64,000 nucleotides of DNA, taken from assembly GCA_020444425.1 (NCBI GenBank), contig JAHLLB010000009.1, forward strand, positions 47,254-111,253, given 5' to 3'. Origin of the DNA: a bacterium. Its GTDB lineage: Bacteria > Electryoneota > Electryoneia > Electryoneales > Electryoneaceae. Under the pieces are notes generated by a model. It was not told the origin of the DNA. It made no database searches and saw only the letters and a list, made by a program, of their open reading frames with translations. Positions 33,364 through 42,854 of the stretch are shown piece after piece (within the stretch, counting starts at the first letter, position 1; each line of letters starts with the position of its first letter). The position numbers were made by a program, and so were the translations under genes.

Positions 33364-34190
33364 GCGTAGTGCCTCGTGAAGAAACCGATGACGGAAACGA
33401 TCAACAATAGAATCATCAAGGCGGACACACCCACCGACGCCGCAGCCAGCTTCTGTTGCGCCAGCCAGTGAAAACGGTCTGCCAGCCACAGGGAAGTGAT
33501 AATCCCCCACAGCACCAGCATCGGGTGCAGGTGCGAGATGGTCGCCTCACGCGATTCCGGCAGGAACCACAGCGTCCCCAGCGCGCTCACCACGCTGATT
33601 GTGACCAACACCCAGCCGGCGGTCAGGGACACACGCCGCAGCCGGTTCAGGTCGCTCATGGACGGCATATCGTGAAACCACTGCCCGAAGGTGCGGCTCT
33701 TGATCTGTTTGTGCAGGATGATCTCGCCCGCGCCGAACATGCCGCTTCCCAGCAGCAGCGTTACCGCCGCCAGCGACATCGCAATGTGCACCGACGCGCG
33801 CGCGTTGACCAGGTTCTCCGGCTTGACGCTGGTTGTTTCCAATCCAAGCGCCAGCGCGGAAATCAGCAGCAGCGCCACCACCGCGAGCGGGATGATGGTC
33901 AGCTTGCGCTGGCTGACACGGGTCTGCGTGTACGCCACGCCCAGCCACATGAAACAGGCGAAGGTGACGAGCAGTTGGCCCGGAGTCGCAACCAGTAATG
34001 CTCCCTGAAACACCGCGTAACCGGCCCACCAGATCCCGAAAATGATGGCGAGGATGTTGCCGGCGCGGATCAGGTGATGGTCGCGTTTTCGTCCTTCCGG
34101 ATGGCATGGAGCATTCCACAGGCCGAGCAGGAGGCTGAATCCCACCAGCATGATTAGTGGAAGAACCGTGGTTAGAAAGACTTGCATCAA
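33360..34190 (-). CDS. HemX/CcsA-like integral membrane protein
   Basis: A 276-residue protein with about eight hydrophobic helices, resembling the cytochrome c assembly (CcsA/CcmC) superfamily and the HemX proteins encoded next to hemA in many bacteria. Conserved-type His residues lie in ASVHIAMSLAA and ISHLHPMLVLW, possibly binding haem. HemX in Bacillus affects HemA levels; other members handle haem for cytochrome c maturation. Both are possible here, given the multihaem cytochrome encoded elsewhere in the window. It couples to hemA by a four-base overlap. Confidence 0.8.
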   Translation of the reverse strand: MMQVFLTTVLPLIMLVGFSLLLGLWNAPCHPEGRKRDHHLIRAGNILAIIFGIWWAGYAVFQGALLVATPGQLLVTFACFMWLGVAYTQTRVSQRKLTIIPLAVVALLLISALALGLETTSVKPENLVNARASVHIAMSLAAVTLLLGSGMFGAGEIILHKQIKSRTFGQWFHDMPSMSDLNRLRRVSLTAGWVLVTISVVSALGTLWFLPESREATISHLHPMLVLWGIITSLWLADRFHWLAQQKLAAASVGVSALMILLLIVSVIGFFTRHYA

Positions 34191-34214
34191 CTCTTCTCCA
34201 GCTTGGCAGCATCA

Positions 34215-35639
34215 TCAGGCGGCGGAATGTACCGTCGCGGCCAGTCGTTCGCGGAGGGAAGATGCGACCCGGAACGCGTCCTTCGCGCAGCCGTTGATCG
34301 ACACTCCCCGGTACGACGCACCGGTAAAGTACAACCCCGGAAGATCGTTCTCGAGCGTTTCGCTCGTCTTGACCCGATCCAGATGCCCGACCGTGTACTG
34401 CGCAATGCCGCGTTCGAAACGGAATTCGCGTTTCATCGACGGTTCGCCGATCACACCCTGCACCTTCGCGTGGTCGGCGGCGGCGGTCGCGTGCAACTTA
34501 TCCGTTTCCAGCTCCTTGATCTGCGGATCATGCGCGCCGCCCATGATCGTGCGCAACAGACGATGCCGATCCGGCGCCTGGCCCGGGAAGATGGCATCGC
34601 TCCACAGTGTGCCGAGGCTGCGAACGCCTTCCCGGCGCGGGATCAGCACGCCGAACCCCTTCAACGGGTCGCTCAGGTGATCGGTGGGATGTCCGTGGCA
34701 GACCACATCCACCGGCGCGTACTGGATCGCGGCGAGGGCAGTAGCGACGTTTTCGTCGATCTCCTTGATCATCGTCGCGGCGGCGTACGATGGTGCGGCG
34801 ACAATCACCGCGTCCGCGTCAAAGGTACGATCCTCGCTCACAACCTGGAACCGTCCATCCTCTCTCCGCGCAACGGTTTTCACCGGCGCGTTTGTCACAA
34901 GCGCATCCCCGAGCAGGTTGGCCAACTTGTCCGGAAGCTGCCCCATCCCCTGCCTGAAGGTGTGCAGCACGGCGTTCGGTCCGCCCGGTCCACCGGCGGT
35001 CTTGCCTGACCGTTTCGCCTCTTTCTGTTTCGCGATCATCGCACGGAACAGGCCACCGTAATCGCGTTCCATCTCGACCATCTTCGGGAACACCGCCGCC
35101 AGTGACAGCTCTTGCGTGTTACCTGCAAAGATGCCGCTGACCATCGGATCAAGCATCAATTCGGCGAACGCCTTGCCCAGACGACGACGGCCAAAGTTGT
35201 CGACGGTCTCGTCCGAATCGTCCGTCTTCGCGGGAATGAAAAATTCCCGCGCCATGCGCAATTTGGCGGAAAACGGCAGGATGTCCGAGACCAGAAACTT
35301 CGGTGGTTTCGTTGGCACGAGGTGCATCTTGCCGCTGTGGTAGATGTACCGGTTTGCGCTGTTTTCGTCCGCCTTGACCAGCTCATCGTTCAGTCCGACT
35401 CGTTTGACCAGGTCGAGCGTCGCCGGTTCGTTGTCGAGGAAGCCGTTCGGCCCCCACTCGCAGGTGTAGCCGTCCACGTGGTCGGTGCGTGTCGATCCGC
35501 CGTGGCGCTCGTTCGCCTCGAGCACGGTCAGCTCGATTTCAACACCGCGTTCTCTCGCCAGCTCACGTGTCAGGTACGCGCTGGCGAGCCCGGCAATGCC
35601 GCCGCCGATCACGACAATCTGTGGTCCTGGGCTACTCAT
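34215..35639 (-). CDS. hemG: FAD-dependent protoporphyrinogen oxidase (HemY-type)
   Basis: A 474-residue flavoprotein. The N-terminal dinucleotide motif is IVVIGGGIAGLASAYLTREL, followed by ELTVLEANERHGGSTRT. The C-terminal FAD region is DLPGLYFTGASYRGVSINGCAKDAFRVA. This is the oxygen-dependent type that takes protoporphyrinogen IX (or coproporphyrinogen III) to the aromatic porphyrin. Since an oxygen-independent HemN and a ferrochelatase flank it, the protoporphyrin route is more likely than the coproporphyrin route. It overlaps hemH by eight bases. Confidence 0.9.
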   Translation of the reverse strand: MSSPGPQIVVIGGGIAGLASAYLTRELARERGVEIELTVLEANERHGGSTRTDHVDGYTCEWGPNGFLDNEPATLDLVKRVGLNDELVKADENSANRYIYHSGKMHLVPTKPPKFLVSDILPFSAKLRMAREFFIPAKTDDSDETVDNFGRRRLGKAFAELMLDPMVSGIFAGNTQELSLAAVFPKMVEMERDYGGLFRAMIAKQKEAKRSGKTAGGPGGPNAVLHTFRQGMGQLPDKLANLLGDALVTNAPVKTVARREDGRFQVVSEDRTFDADAVIVAAPSYAAATMIKEIDENVATALAAIQYAPVDVVCHGHPTDHLSDPLKGFGVLIPRREGVRSLGTLWSDAIFPGQAPDRHRLLRTIMGGAHDPQIKELETDKLHATAAADHAKVQGVIGEPSMKREFRFERGIAQYTVGHLDRVKTSETLENDLPGLYFTGASYRGVSINGCAKDAFRVASSLRERLAATVHSAA

Positions 35640-36594
35640 CCATCAACTCTCCGACAACCTGCATCAGCGTCTTCGCGAACCGGGGATCATCGTTGTAGGC
35701 GCTCACGCGTACCACCTTGCGCACACCGCGTTCGAGCAGATCCGGTCCGGCAACGAGATCGAGATCATACATCGTCTCAAGGCAGTCTGCGACGAAACTC
35801 AGCGGCATGATCACCACCGGATCGTTGCTTTCGGCGAGGCGATTCACCTCGTCCTCGAGATACGGTCCGGTCCATTTGACCGGCCCGACCCGGCTCTGGT
35901 ACGCCAGCACCCAGTCGGTGCCGTCGGGCAGAGTAGCGGCCAACCGTTCGGCGTTCTCACGCACCTGGTGCGGATAGGTGTCACCACGATTGACGTCCCG
36001 CATCGGGATGCCGTGCGCAACGAACAGGACGCGCGTGCCCTCGCCCGCCTCCTCCATCCCGTTGGCGAGATAGTCCGCCTGCAGATCAATGATCGGCTGC
36101 TGCAGCCCCCAGACGGGCACAATTCGCAGCGGGAGGTTCAACTCTTCGGCGTGCCGCCTGGCTTCCACCTCAATTGAACCGGTCATCGCGCGGGTTTCAT
36201 GCGGGAACAATGGCAGCAACGTGACTTCCTCGATCCCGTCCCGCTTCAGCTCCGCCAGCATTTCACCGATCAGCGGCTGCGTGTAGCGGTAGCAGTGAGT
36301 GACACGCCGGTACGTTTCGTTGAGATCCGCGCGGATCAGGTTTGTCTGCTTCTCGGTCCACTTGAGTAACGGTGACGGTCCGCCGATCAGGTTGTACTTG
36401 TCGATGACCGACTCGGTACGCTTGCGCACGATCATGTTGCTGATGAAGCCGCGCAGAAAGTCGGGCACGGGCAGGATGTACGGGTCCGCGAAGATTGCAC
36501 GCATGTATGGCGCGACGTCCGCATTTGACGCCGGCCCACCCATATTGACCAGCAGCAGCGCCCGTCTTGTACTGGAGTCCGATCCGCGATTCAT
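35632..36594 (-). CDS. hemH: Ferrochelatase
   Basis: A 320-residue enzyme inserting Fe2+ into protoporphyrin IX. It begins with ALLLVNMGGPAS, has the metal-site His in VLFVAHGIPMRDVNRGDTYPHQV and the conserved segment VIMPLSFVADCLETMYDLD. The length matches bacterial ferrochelatases. No C-terminal Fe-S Cys set is seen. A 229-base gap with repeats precedes it after hemN. Confidence 0.95.
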   Translation of the reverse strand: MNRGSDSSTRRALLLVNMGGPASNADVAPYMRAIFADPYILPVPDFLRGFISNMIVRKRTESVIDKYNLIGGPSPLLKWTEKQTNLIRADLNETYRRVTHCYRYTQPLIGEMLAELKRDGIEEVTLLPLFPHETRAMTGSIEVEARRHAEELNLPLRIVPVWGLQQPIIDLQADYLANGMEEAGEGTRVLFVAHGIPMRDVNRGDTYPHQVRENAERLAATLPDGTDWVLAYQSRVGPVKWTGPYLEDEVNRLAESNDPVVIMPLSFVADCLETMYDLDLVAGPDLLERGVRKVVRVSAYNDDPRFAKTLMQVVGELMDE

Positions 36595-36823
36595 CGCGCC
36601 TCCGACAGCAATTCCGAGATGGTCAGAAAGCGCGTCATTCTGAAGTCATGGCCGGCGTTAGTATGCCGCCCATGACTGAAGAAGGTCCAGCTCATCCGGA
36701 GTGCAGTGGACAGCATTCCAAGTAGTAAATCTGGATCTTCTTCACTGCGTTCAGAATGACGTACCCTACCACCCGCGATACGATCCAAATCGTCTCTGTT
36801 CAAATAGGTCTTCTGCGCAAACA
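36595..36823. other. Intergenic gap inside the haem cluster with a GATCTTC repeat
   Basis: It contains TGGATCTTCTTCACTGCG, then TTCAGAATGACG (36732-36761), and an inverted partner near 36634 (GTCATTCTGAAG). Together they form a large imperfect inverted repeat. No gene is seen. The insertion separates hemN from hemH. Confidence 0.65.
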
Positions 36824-38215
36824 CTACACCGTCCTCGAGAAGGTGACATTCGCTTGTTCCGGCAGGTAGCGGTCAAACGGCATCGCCAGGTTGCGCAGGA
36901 ACAGCCGTCCCAGCGCCGTCACTTTCCACCCGTCATCGTGCGGCTCGATCAAGCCAGGTTCCACGTACGGCGCGAGGTTAGCGACGGTCTCCTGCAATGT
37001 GTCGCGCAAGCCGGGAGTTTCGTCCGCACCGTCCGGCACTCGCACGATCAGGTTGCACATCAGCTCGTTGATCAGCTCCTTGCGGATACGGTCGTCGTGG
37101 TCAAGGCTGTGCCCACGTGCGACCGCCCAGCCGTCCTCGTCAATGCGCTGGTTGTAGACATCCGGCAGCGTTGTGTTCTGCACGAACATCTCGTTCATCT
37201 CGCCAATCGACGATGCCCCGAACCCGAGCATTTCCACGCCCCGGATTTCGGTGTAGCCCATAAAATTGCGCCACAGGTGCCCGTTCCGGACAGCTTCCGC
37301 CAATTTGTCATGGGGCGCGGCGAAATGGTCGAGCCCGATGATCTGGTAGTCCATTGACGCGAAGTGCTTGTTCGCGTCCAGCAGCATGCCGAGGCGTTCC
37401 CGTGGCGGCGGCATCTTGTCCGCCGGCAAAGCTCGCTGGTGCTTGATCTTGTCCGGCAGGTGGGCATAGCCGAAGCTGGCCAGCCGTTCCGGCTTGAGCT
37501 CGCCGACCTGCTCCAACGTTGTACGCCATGTGTCCCGTGTCTGGTAGGGCAGCCCGTAGATCAGATCGATGTTGACGCTGACGAACCCGAAGCTGCGGCA
37601 GCGGTCGATAAATGCCTTCATCTGATCGACGGCGAAGACACGGTTGATCGATTTCTGCACCTGTTCGTCAAAGTCCTGCAGCCCGATCGAGATGCGGCGG
37701 AAGCCACGGTCGGCTAAAACGCGCAGGTGCTCATCCGTGGTTACGCGTGGGTCAACCTCGACTGAGCGTTCCGCGTTTTCGATGCCGGGGATTTCCCCGA
37801 GGAAGACGTCCAGCAGTTCTGCCAGCTTGTCGACAGGTGTGTGTGTCGGTGTACCGCCGCCGAGGTGCAGCCAGGAATGGCGCAGCTTGCGGTTGACATG
37901 GTTGCCTGTGTTGCGAATCTCGGTGATCAGCCGGTCGACGTAGTTACAGATCGTGTCGGACTTGCCGGTGATGAACGAGTTGCAGCCGCAATACAGGCAG
38001 CGCGACTTGCAGAACGGCAGGTGCAGGTACGCCGCGACGGGGTTGCCCCGGCTGACCAGCGCATCGAGTCCCGCCTGATAAGTCTCAGTCGGGAAATGGT
38101 TCTTCCACACCGGTGCGGTTGGGTACGACGTGTAGCGTGGACCCCGCACATCCAACCGTTCCACCAGCTCGAAAATCTCGTTTTCCGGGAGTGTCGGGAC
38201 GGCGTGTTCGATCAT
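36824..38215 (-). CDS. hemN: Oxygen-independent coproporphyrinogen III oxidase
   Basis: A 463-residue radical-SAM enzyme. True HemN is indicated by the N-terminal RGPRYTSYPTAP and the cluster motif HLPFCKSRCLYCGC (CxxxCxxC plus the adjacent Cys), followed by LHLGGGTPT and IDLIYGLPYQT. The C-terminal HemN domain includes NELMCNL and LFLRNLAMPFDRYL. It produces protoporphyrinogen IX without oxygen, while the next-but-one gene encodes an oxygen-using oxidase. It overlaps hemE by four bases. Confidence 0.96.
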   Translation of the reverse strand: MIEHAVPTLPENEIFELVERLDVRGPRYTSYPTAPVWKNHFPTETYQAGLDALVSRGNPVAAYLHLPFCKSRCLYCGCNSFITGKSDTICNYVDRLITEIRNTGNHVNRKLRHSWLHLGGGTPTHTPVDKLAELLDVFLGEIPGIENAERSVEVDPRVTTDEHLRVLADRGFRRISIGLQDFDEQVQKSINRVFAVDQMKAFIDRCRSFGFVSVNIDLIYGLPYQTRDTWRTTLEQVGELKPERLASFGYAHLPDKIKHQRALPADKMPPPRERLGMLLDANKHFASMDYQIIGLDHFAAPHDKLAEAVRNGHLWRNFMGYTEIRGVEMLGFGASSIGEMNEMFVQNTTLPDVYNQRIDEDGWAVARGHSLDHDDRIRKELINELMCNLIVRVPDGADETPGLRDTLQETVANLAPYVEPGLIEPHDDGWKVTALGRLFLRNLAMPFDRYLPEQANVTFSRTV

Positions 38216-39255
38216 GCCCGGCCCCCGTTGCGGATCTCATCCAGCATGATGTGCACGTTGTCGATCGGCGTCATCCGCAGGATGCCGTGCCCGAGGTTAA
38301 ACACGTGCGGCCGGTCACCAACGACGTCAATGATGTGTCGCGTTTCGCGGCGGATGGTGGCCTCATCGCCAAGTAGCACTGTCGGATCGAGGTTGCCCTG
38401 GAAGACTGTTGTTTCGCCGAGTGTCCGGCGAGCTTCTTCGATGTCGATCCGCCAATCGAGGCTGATGACACTCGCGCCGAGATCGCCCAGTGCCGGGAGT
38501 AGGTGCGCCGCGCCCTTGGCATAATACGTTGACGGAATTCCCGCCTCACGCAATCGGGTGAAGATCTTGTGCAGCGATGGCAGCAGGTGTTCCCGAAAAT
38601 CCTTCAGCGTCAACACCCCGGCCCAAGTGTCGAACACCTGCACCGCGTTCGCCCCGGCTTCCGCCTGCGCCACGAGATATTCCGCGACCATCTGCGCGAG
38701 CTGATCGAGGAATTCGTGAAACAGCTTCGGCTCGGTGTACATCATCGTCTTGATCGTCGCGAACGGTTCCGGCTTACCACCCTCGATCCAATAGGAAGCC
38801 AGTGTGAACGGCGCCCCGGCGAACCCGATGAACGACGTCTCCTCCGGCAACTCGCGCCGGATCAACGACACCGCCTCCAGCACTTCCGGCAGTTTCTCGC
38901 GCGCTTCGAACGTCTTGACCTGCTTCAGATCGTCGTACGTGCGCAACGGATTCGCGATCTCAGGACCGGGATTAAAGTCGATTTTCGCACCCATCGGCGC
39001 GAGTGGCACGAGGATATCGCTGAACAGAATCGAGGCGTCAAAGCCATAACGCCGGATCGGCTGCAGCGTAACCTCGCACGCCAGCTCCGGTGTGTGGCAC
39101 ACGTCGAGGAAGCTGTATTTCCCACGGACTTCAAGGTATTCGGGGAGGTATCGCCCGGCCTGACGCATCAGCCAGACAGGCAGAGTTTCGGTGGTTTCGC
39201 CTCGCACGTTCTGCATGTAGGTGCGAGTAGGGGTCAGCGTGGTCGGTTCGGCCAA
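38212..39255 (-). CDS. hemE: Uroporphyrinogen decarboxylase
   Basis: A 347-residue enzyme making coproporphyrinogen III. Signatures are LPVWLMRQAGRYLPEY near the N terminus (substrate-binding Arg), VTLQPIRRYGFDASILFSDIL, and GFAGAPFTLASYWIEGG. The length is normal. It is the first gene of the leftward haem operon and overlaps hemN by four bases. The region upstream holds a hairpin at 39333-39355 (AAAGGCCGCC-GTGT-GGCGACCTT) that could lie in its leader. Confidence 0.97.
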   Translation of the reverse strand: MAEPTTLTPTRTYMQNVRGETTETLPVWLMRQAGRYLPEYLEVRGKYSFLDVCHTPELACEVTLQPIRRYGFDASILFSDILVPLAPMGAKIDFNPGPEIANPLRTYDDLKQVKTFEAREKLPEVLEAVSLIRRELPEETSFIGFAGAPFTLASYWIEGGKPEPFATIKTMMYTEPKLFHEFLDQLAQMVAEYLVAQAEAGANAVQVFDTWAGVLTLKDFREHLLPSLHKIFTRLREAGIPSTYYAKGAAHLLPALGDLGASVISLDWRIDIEEARRTLGETTVFQGNLDPTVLLGDEATIRRETRHIIDVVGDRPHVFNLGHGILRMTPIDNVHIMLDEIRNGGRA

Positions 39256-39825
39256 CGGGAACTCCCGAGTTCTGGATCGTGAACTGCTGAATCAACGCAT
39301 GGTAACGCGGTTTTCTCACTCTGGAAACGTGCAAAGGCCGCCGTGTGGCGACCTTGTGACAGTCAAAGTGTACAAGAAGCCGCGCGGCGTATTGTCACGA
39401 AAATGTAATGGATTTGGTTAAGCTCTCCTAACCCTCCAGCGGACAATCTCTCTCGGTGGTTCGGGGGATGTTGGTACTGGTTGAGTTCATTAAATGCCTG
39501 CCGTGATTTCATGTTACGTCGGAGCCGTCCTGCTGCCGACGTGGAAATGCTGGAACGATGTCGAAGGGTAGCAGGTGAGTCATTCCTCAGCCGCGTTCGT
39601 GAGCGGCTGAGGAAGATCCAGCTTTGCTGTAGACGGCTTGTTGGACTGGTTAGTGTAACGTGGCTCTTCCTCACTTCTCTTCGTTCCGTTCGGAATGACG
39701 TTCTCCCAGACCGGCGGTTGTCCCTGACCGGAGAAATTGCTCCATCCTCTTCGATAACTTGATTTTCCCAGTGTGGTCCGTCTTGTTATACTCAGTCTGT
39801 GCGAATCACACCAGGAGATTCTATC
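39256..39825. other. 570-bp intergenic region between hemE and a secreted-protein gene
   Basis: No gene is supported. It contains the hairpin at 39333-39355, a strong 12-base-arm hairpin at 39583-39614 (TTCCTCAGCCGC and complement), a GATCCTTC-type repeat at about 39664-39700, and an extended -10 sequence (TGTTATACT, 39784-39792) before the rightward gene. The divergent promoters for hemE and that gene lie here. Confidence 0.6.
39784..39792 (+). promoter_or_regulatory. Candidate extended -10 promoter element
   Basis: TGTTATACT has the TGn extension and a near-consensus -10. No good -35 is seen. The predicted start near 39799 would leave a leader of about 27 bases containing the AGGAG at 39813. 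Confidence 0.4.
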
Positions 39826-41343
39826 ATGCCAACCCCCACAGTAATGCGAACCGTTCTGATGCTACTTCTGCTCAGCCTGTTCCTCCCCACGTTCGCTCAC
39901 GCCAACATGCCGCATCCCGCCTGGTTGAAACTGTACGGTGGTGGTGATTACGACGAGGGCAAAACGGTCATTCGCACCCACGACGGCAACATCGCGGTTA
40001 CCGGCGGCACCGAATCCGCCGGGCCCGGCTTGATGGACGGTCATTTCAGCCTGTTTGATCCGGACGGCCGTATGATCGCGCAGCAGGTGTACGGTGGAAG
40101 CCGGGTTGACCGTGGCAAGTGCATCATCGAGCTGGACAACGGAGATTTCCTCATCGCAGGGTATGCGCAGTCTTTCGAAGATCCCGGCTACCGGCGTGTC
40201 TGGGTGCTGCGTGTCGGACCCACCGGCGACCTGATCTGGGACCGGATTTACGGTTCCGGCAGTATTTTCGCGACCGGCTTTGTTGTTGACCCGTGCCCGG
40301 ACGGCGGCTACTACATCGGCGGCGACTACCAGGAGGTGAATGAGGGCCCGCGCGACGCGTACGCCATCCGGATCGACGGCGACGGGAACGTAATCTGGGA
40401 AAATCGCTACGGACTCGATCGGGATGTGCGTATGTTCTACGGCGCGGTGACTCCGGACGGCAATTTCGCCCTCGCCGGGTTCGAACGTGTCGCGGAAGAC
40501 GATTTTCCGGACATGTACCTGGTCAAGGTGGACAAGGACGGCAACCAGTTGTGGGAAGGTGAATACGGGTCACCGGCCCGTGATGACGCGCGCGGGATTG
40601 CGGTGCTGCCGGACGGCCGGATGGTACTCGCCGGGGAAACGTACCCGGACGGATCAAACACTTCCGACATCGCACTGGCGATCGTTGCGGACGACGGCAC
40701 ACAGCTCGCGTGGCACGAATACGGCTGGAACATGAGCGAGCAGGCGCGTCATGTGGAGATCACCTCCGCAGGCGATATCATGGTCGTCGGCCACAGCTTT
40801 TCCTTCGGCAATGCGGGCGACATGCTGATCATGTTGATCGGGCAGGATGGCCAGGAGCGCTGGAGCTGGCATTTCGGCGGCGAGTATAACGAATTTGTCA
40901 AATCCTCCGCCGAGATCCGGCCGGGTGAGTTCATTTTCACCGGCCAGACCCTCTCCGGTCCGGACCCGGAAGGGTCGATGTTCCTGCTCAAGATGGACGA
41001 CGTCTCCGAATCGTTCAGCTACCCGCCGGACTTCAGCACGCCGGTCTTCGAACAGCCCGCCGGTCCCGAACGGATCACCGAGTTTCATATCGGCCAGGTT
41101 TACCCGAACCCGTTCAACTCGCAGGGACGGTTCAGCGTCCAGATCGCCCAACCCGGCCCGATCCGGGTGGTGGTGTATGATCGCCTCGGTCGCCTGGTGC
41201 GTGTGCTCGCAGATGAAACGGTTCCGGTCGGTGAGCGCGTCTTCCCGCTGGTTGCGGACGATCTGCCATCCGGTATGTATTTCATTCAGGCGACGTCTCC
41301 CGTCGCTGGGAAGGCCGTGACGCCATTCACGGTGGTGAAGTAG
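39826..41343 (+). CDS. Secreted beta-propeller protein with PNPFN C-terminal sorting domain
   Basis: A 505-residue exported protein. The ATG at 39826 has AGGAG eight bases upstream and gives a signal peptide ending ...FLPTFAHA. Residues 30-400 repeat the pattern G-x-DGN-x-A-x-G-x-T...GD-x-x-W-x-x-x-YG, the propeller type found in proteins that log large deviations from DGG(Y/F) blades in FCB and archaeal genomes. The end (IGQVYPNPFNSQGRFSVQ, then VYDRLGRLVRVLA and SGMYFIQA) is a sorting domain like that of the FG-GAP protein. The function outside the cell is unknown. No carbohydrate-active motif is visible. Confidence 0.85.
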   Translation: MPTPTVMRTVLMLLLLSLFLPTFAHANMPHPAWLKLYGGGDYDEGKTVIRTHDGNIAVTGGTESAGPGLMDGHFSLFDPDGRMIAQQVYGGSRVDRGKCIIELDNGDFLIAGYAQSFEDPGYRRVWVLRVGPTGDLIWDRIYGSGSIFATGFVVDPCPDGGYYIGGDYQEVNEGPRDAYAIRIDGDGNVIWENRYGLDRDVRMFYGAVTPDGNFALAGFERVAEDDFPDMYLVKVDKDGNQLWEGEYGSPARDDARGIAVLPDGRMVLAGETYPDGSNTSDIALAIVADDGTQLAWHEYGWNMSEQARHVEITSAGDIMVVGHSFSFGNAGDMLIMLIGQDGQERWSWHFGGEYNEFVKSSAEIRPGEFIFTGQTLSGPDPEGSMFLLKMDDVSESFSYPPDFSTPVFEQPAGPERITEFHIGQVYPNPFNSQGRFSVQIAQPGPIRVVVYDRLGRLVRVLADETVPVGERVFPLVADDLPSGMYFIQATSPVAGKAVTPFTVVK

Positions 41344-41524
41344 CTGCATTCGAACCGCAAGTCGGTTTGTTTCCCTGCGATCACTCCACCTGCGTGCTGG
41401 AACAAACAGCAGCGGGTGTCCGTTGAGATAAGAGGTGAGCTGCATCGTATGGCGTCAGGTGGTGTGGTGTTTGGTGCCCAGTTGCACGAACTTGGTCTGT
41501 CACGGGGTCCGTTCAGGTAAACTT

Positions 41525-42676
41525 GTGCTTCGATTTGTCCGCATACTGCTCGTTTCATTGCTGATTGTGTCGCCCGCCTTCGCGATTCCCGCAGGCGGGA
41601 GTGGCGACGTTTCCGGTGTGGCCTCGACGACTGACGTGGCGCTGCTGATCTTCTACATCGTGCTCGCCTTGCTGGTATCCTTCCTCTGTTCCATCGCGGA
41701 AGCGGTGCTACTCAGTATCACCCCGACGTACATCGAAGGCCAGCAGGCCCGAAATCCGAAGCTCGCCCGTCTGCTGAAAAAGGTGAAGCAGGACCGGATC
41801 GACCAGTCGCTTGCCGCGATCCTGACACTGAACACTATTGCTCACACGGTCGGCGCTATCGGTGCCGGCGCAAAGGCCACGATCGTCTTCGGCAACGTGT
41901 GGTTCGGCTTGTTTTCGGCAGTGATGACGTTGCTGATTCTGTTTCTATCCGAGATCATTCCGAAGACCCTTGGCGCAGTCCATTGGGAACGTCTGGTCAA
42001 GCCGGTGGCGTTGTACGTACAGGTGCTGGTCTATGTGCTCTACCCGTTGGTCTGGCTTTCGGAGCGGCTGACCCGCCTGTTTTCACGCAACAAGGCTGGC
42101 TACCGGATCACCCGGGAGGAAATCCTCGCCATGGTCCGGATTGGGGAACAAACCGGGAACGTGCTGGGGCAGGAACACTCGATGATCCGCAACCTGTTCC
42201 GGTTCCGGCAGCTGAAAGTCGAGGATATCATGACCCCGCGCACCGTGATTTCAGCGTTGCCGCAGAGCATGACGATCGGTGAAGCCGCAGAACAGGTCGC
42301 TAGTGTTCCGTTTTCACGGCTTCCGGTCTACGAGGAAACCATCGACCGTGTCACCGGATTTGTCCTCAAGCATGATCTCTTGTTTCAGGCAGCCCAGACA
42401 GAAACCGCGAGTACGTTGACCACGTTGCGGCGTGACATCCTCTCCGTTCCGGAAATCATCACCCTGCCTGATTTGTTTCAGCATCTGCTTGCCCAGCGTG
42501 CGCACATCGCGCTGGTCGTGGACGAACATGGCGGAACCGGCGGTCTGGTGACGCTGGAAGACCTCGTCGAAACGCTTGTCGGCGAGGAGATCATGGATGA
42601 AAGCGACCAGGTCGCCAATCTCCGTGACGTCGCGCGAAAACGGTGGAAACGGCGAGGCGGGGCACGTGTGCAGTAA
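41525..42676 (+). CDS. CNNM/CBS-domain membrane protein (CorC/HlyC family)
   Basis: About 383 residues. The GTG at 41525 gives a plausible signal-like N terminus (LRFVRILLVSLLIVSPAFA); an upstream start at 41435 is open but adds unrelated residues. Three or four transmembrane helices of the CNNM (DUF21) domain follow, with SIAEAVLLSI and FLSEIIPKTLGAV. Two CBS domains come next (VEDIMTPRTVISALP and LALVVDEHGGTGGLVTLEDLVE-like sequence). Family members are linked to Mg2+/Co2+ efflux. The usual C-terminal CorC_HlyC domain is absent, since the protein ends shortly after the second CBS domain. Confidence 0.88.
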   Translation: MLRFVRILLVSLLIVSPAFAIPAGGSGDVSGVASTTDVALLIFYIVLALLVSFLCSIAEAVLLSITPTYIEGQQARNPKLARLLKKVKQDRIDQSLAAILTLNTIAHTVGAIGAGAKATIVFGNVWFGLFSAVMTLLILFLSEIIPKTLGAVHWERLVKPVALYVQVLVYVLYPLVWLSERLTRLFSRNKAGYRITREEILAMVRIGEQTGNVLGQEHSMIRNLFRFRQLKVEDIMTPRTVISALPQSMTIGEAAEQVASVPFSRLPVYEETIDRVTGFVLKHDLLFQAAQTETASTLTTLRRDILSVPEIITLPDLFQHLLAQRAHIALVVDEHGGTGGLVTLEDLVETLVGEEIMDESDQVANLRDVARKRWKRRGGARVQ

Positions 42677-42854
42677 TCCGTTCTGGCAAACAGTTTCCCA
42701 AAACTCGCCCGTTTGCAGTTTCGTTTCCTGAGCCTTCCGGACTCAACGGTTCCCGCCCGTTCATCTCGCCGCTCCGGTGATCCGTCCCTGCGTTGGTTAC
42801 ATTGTTTGATTCCAGCAAAATTTACGTGACGTATACCAACCGTGGGGGTTGCCG

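Noticed and set aside
41435..41524. Upstream start for the CBS-domain membrane protein
   Set aside because: It adds 30 residues unlike the family and hides the signal-like helix. It remains possible because the GTG at 41525 has only a weak ribosome-binding site.
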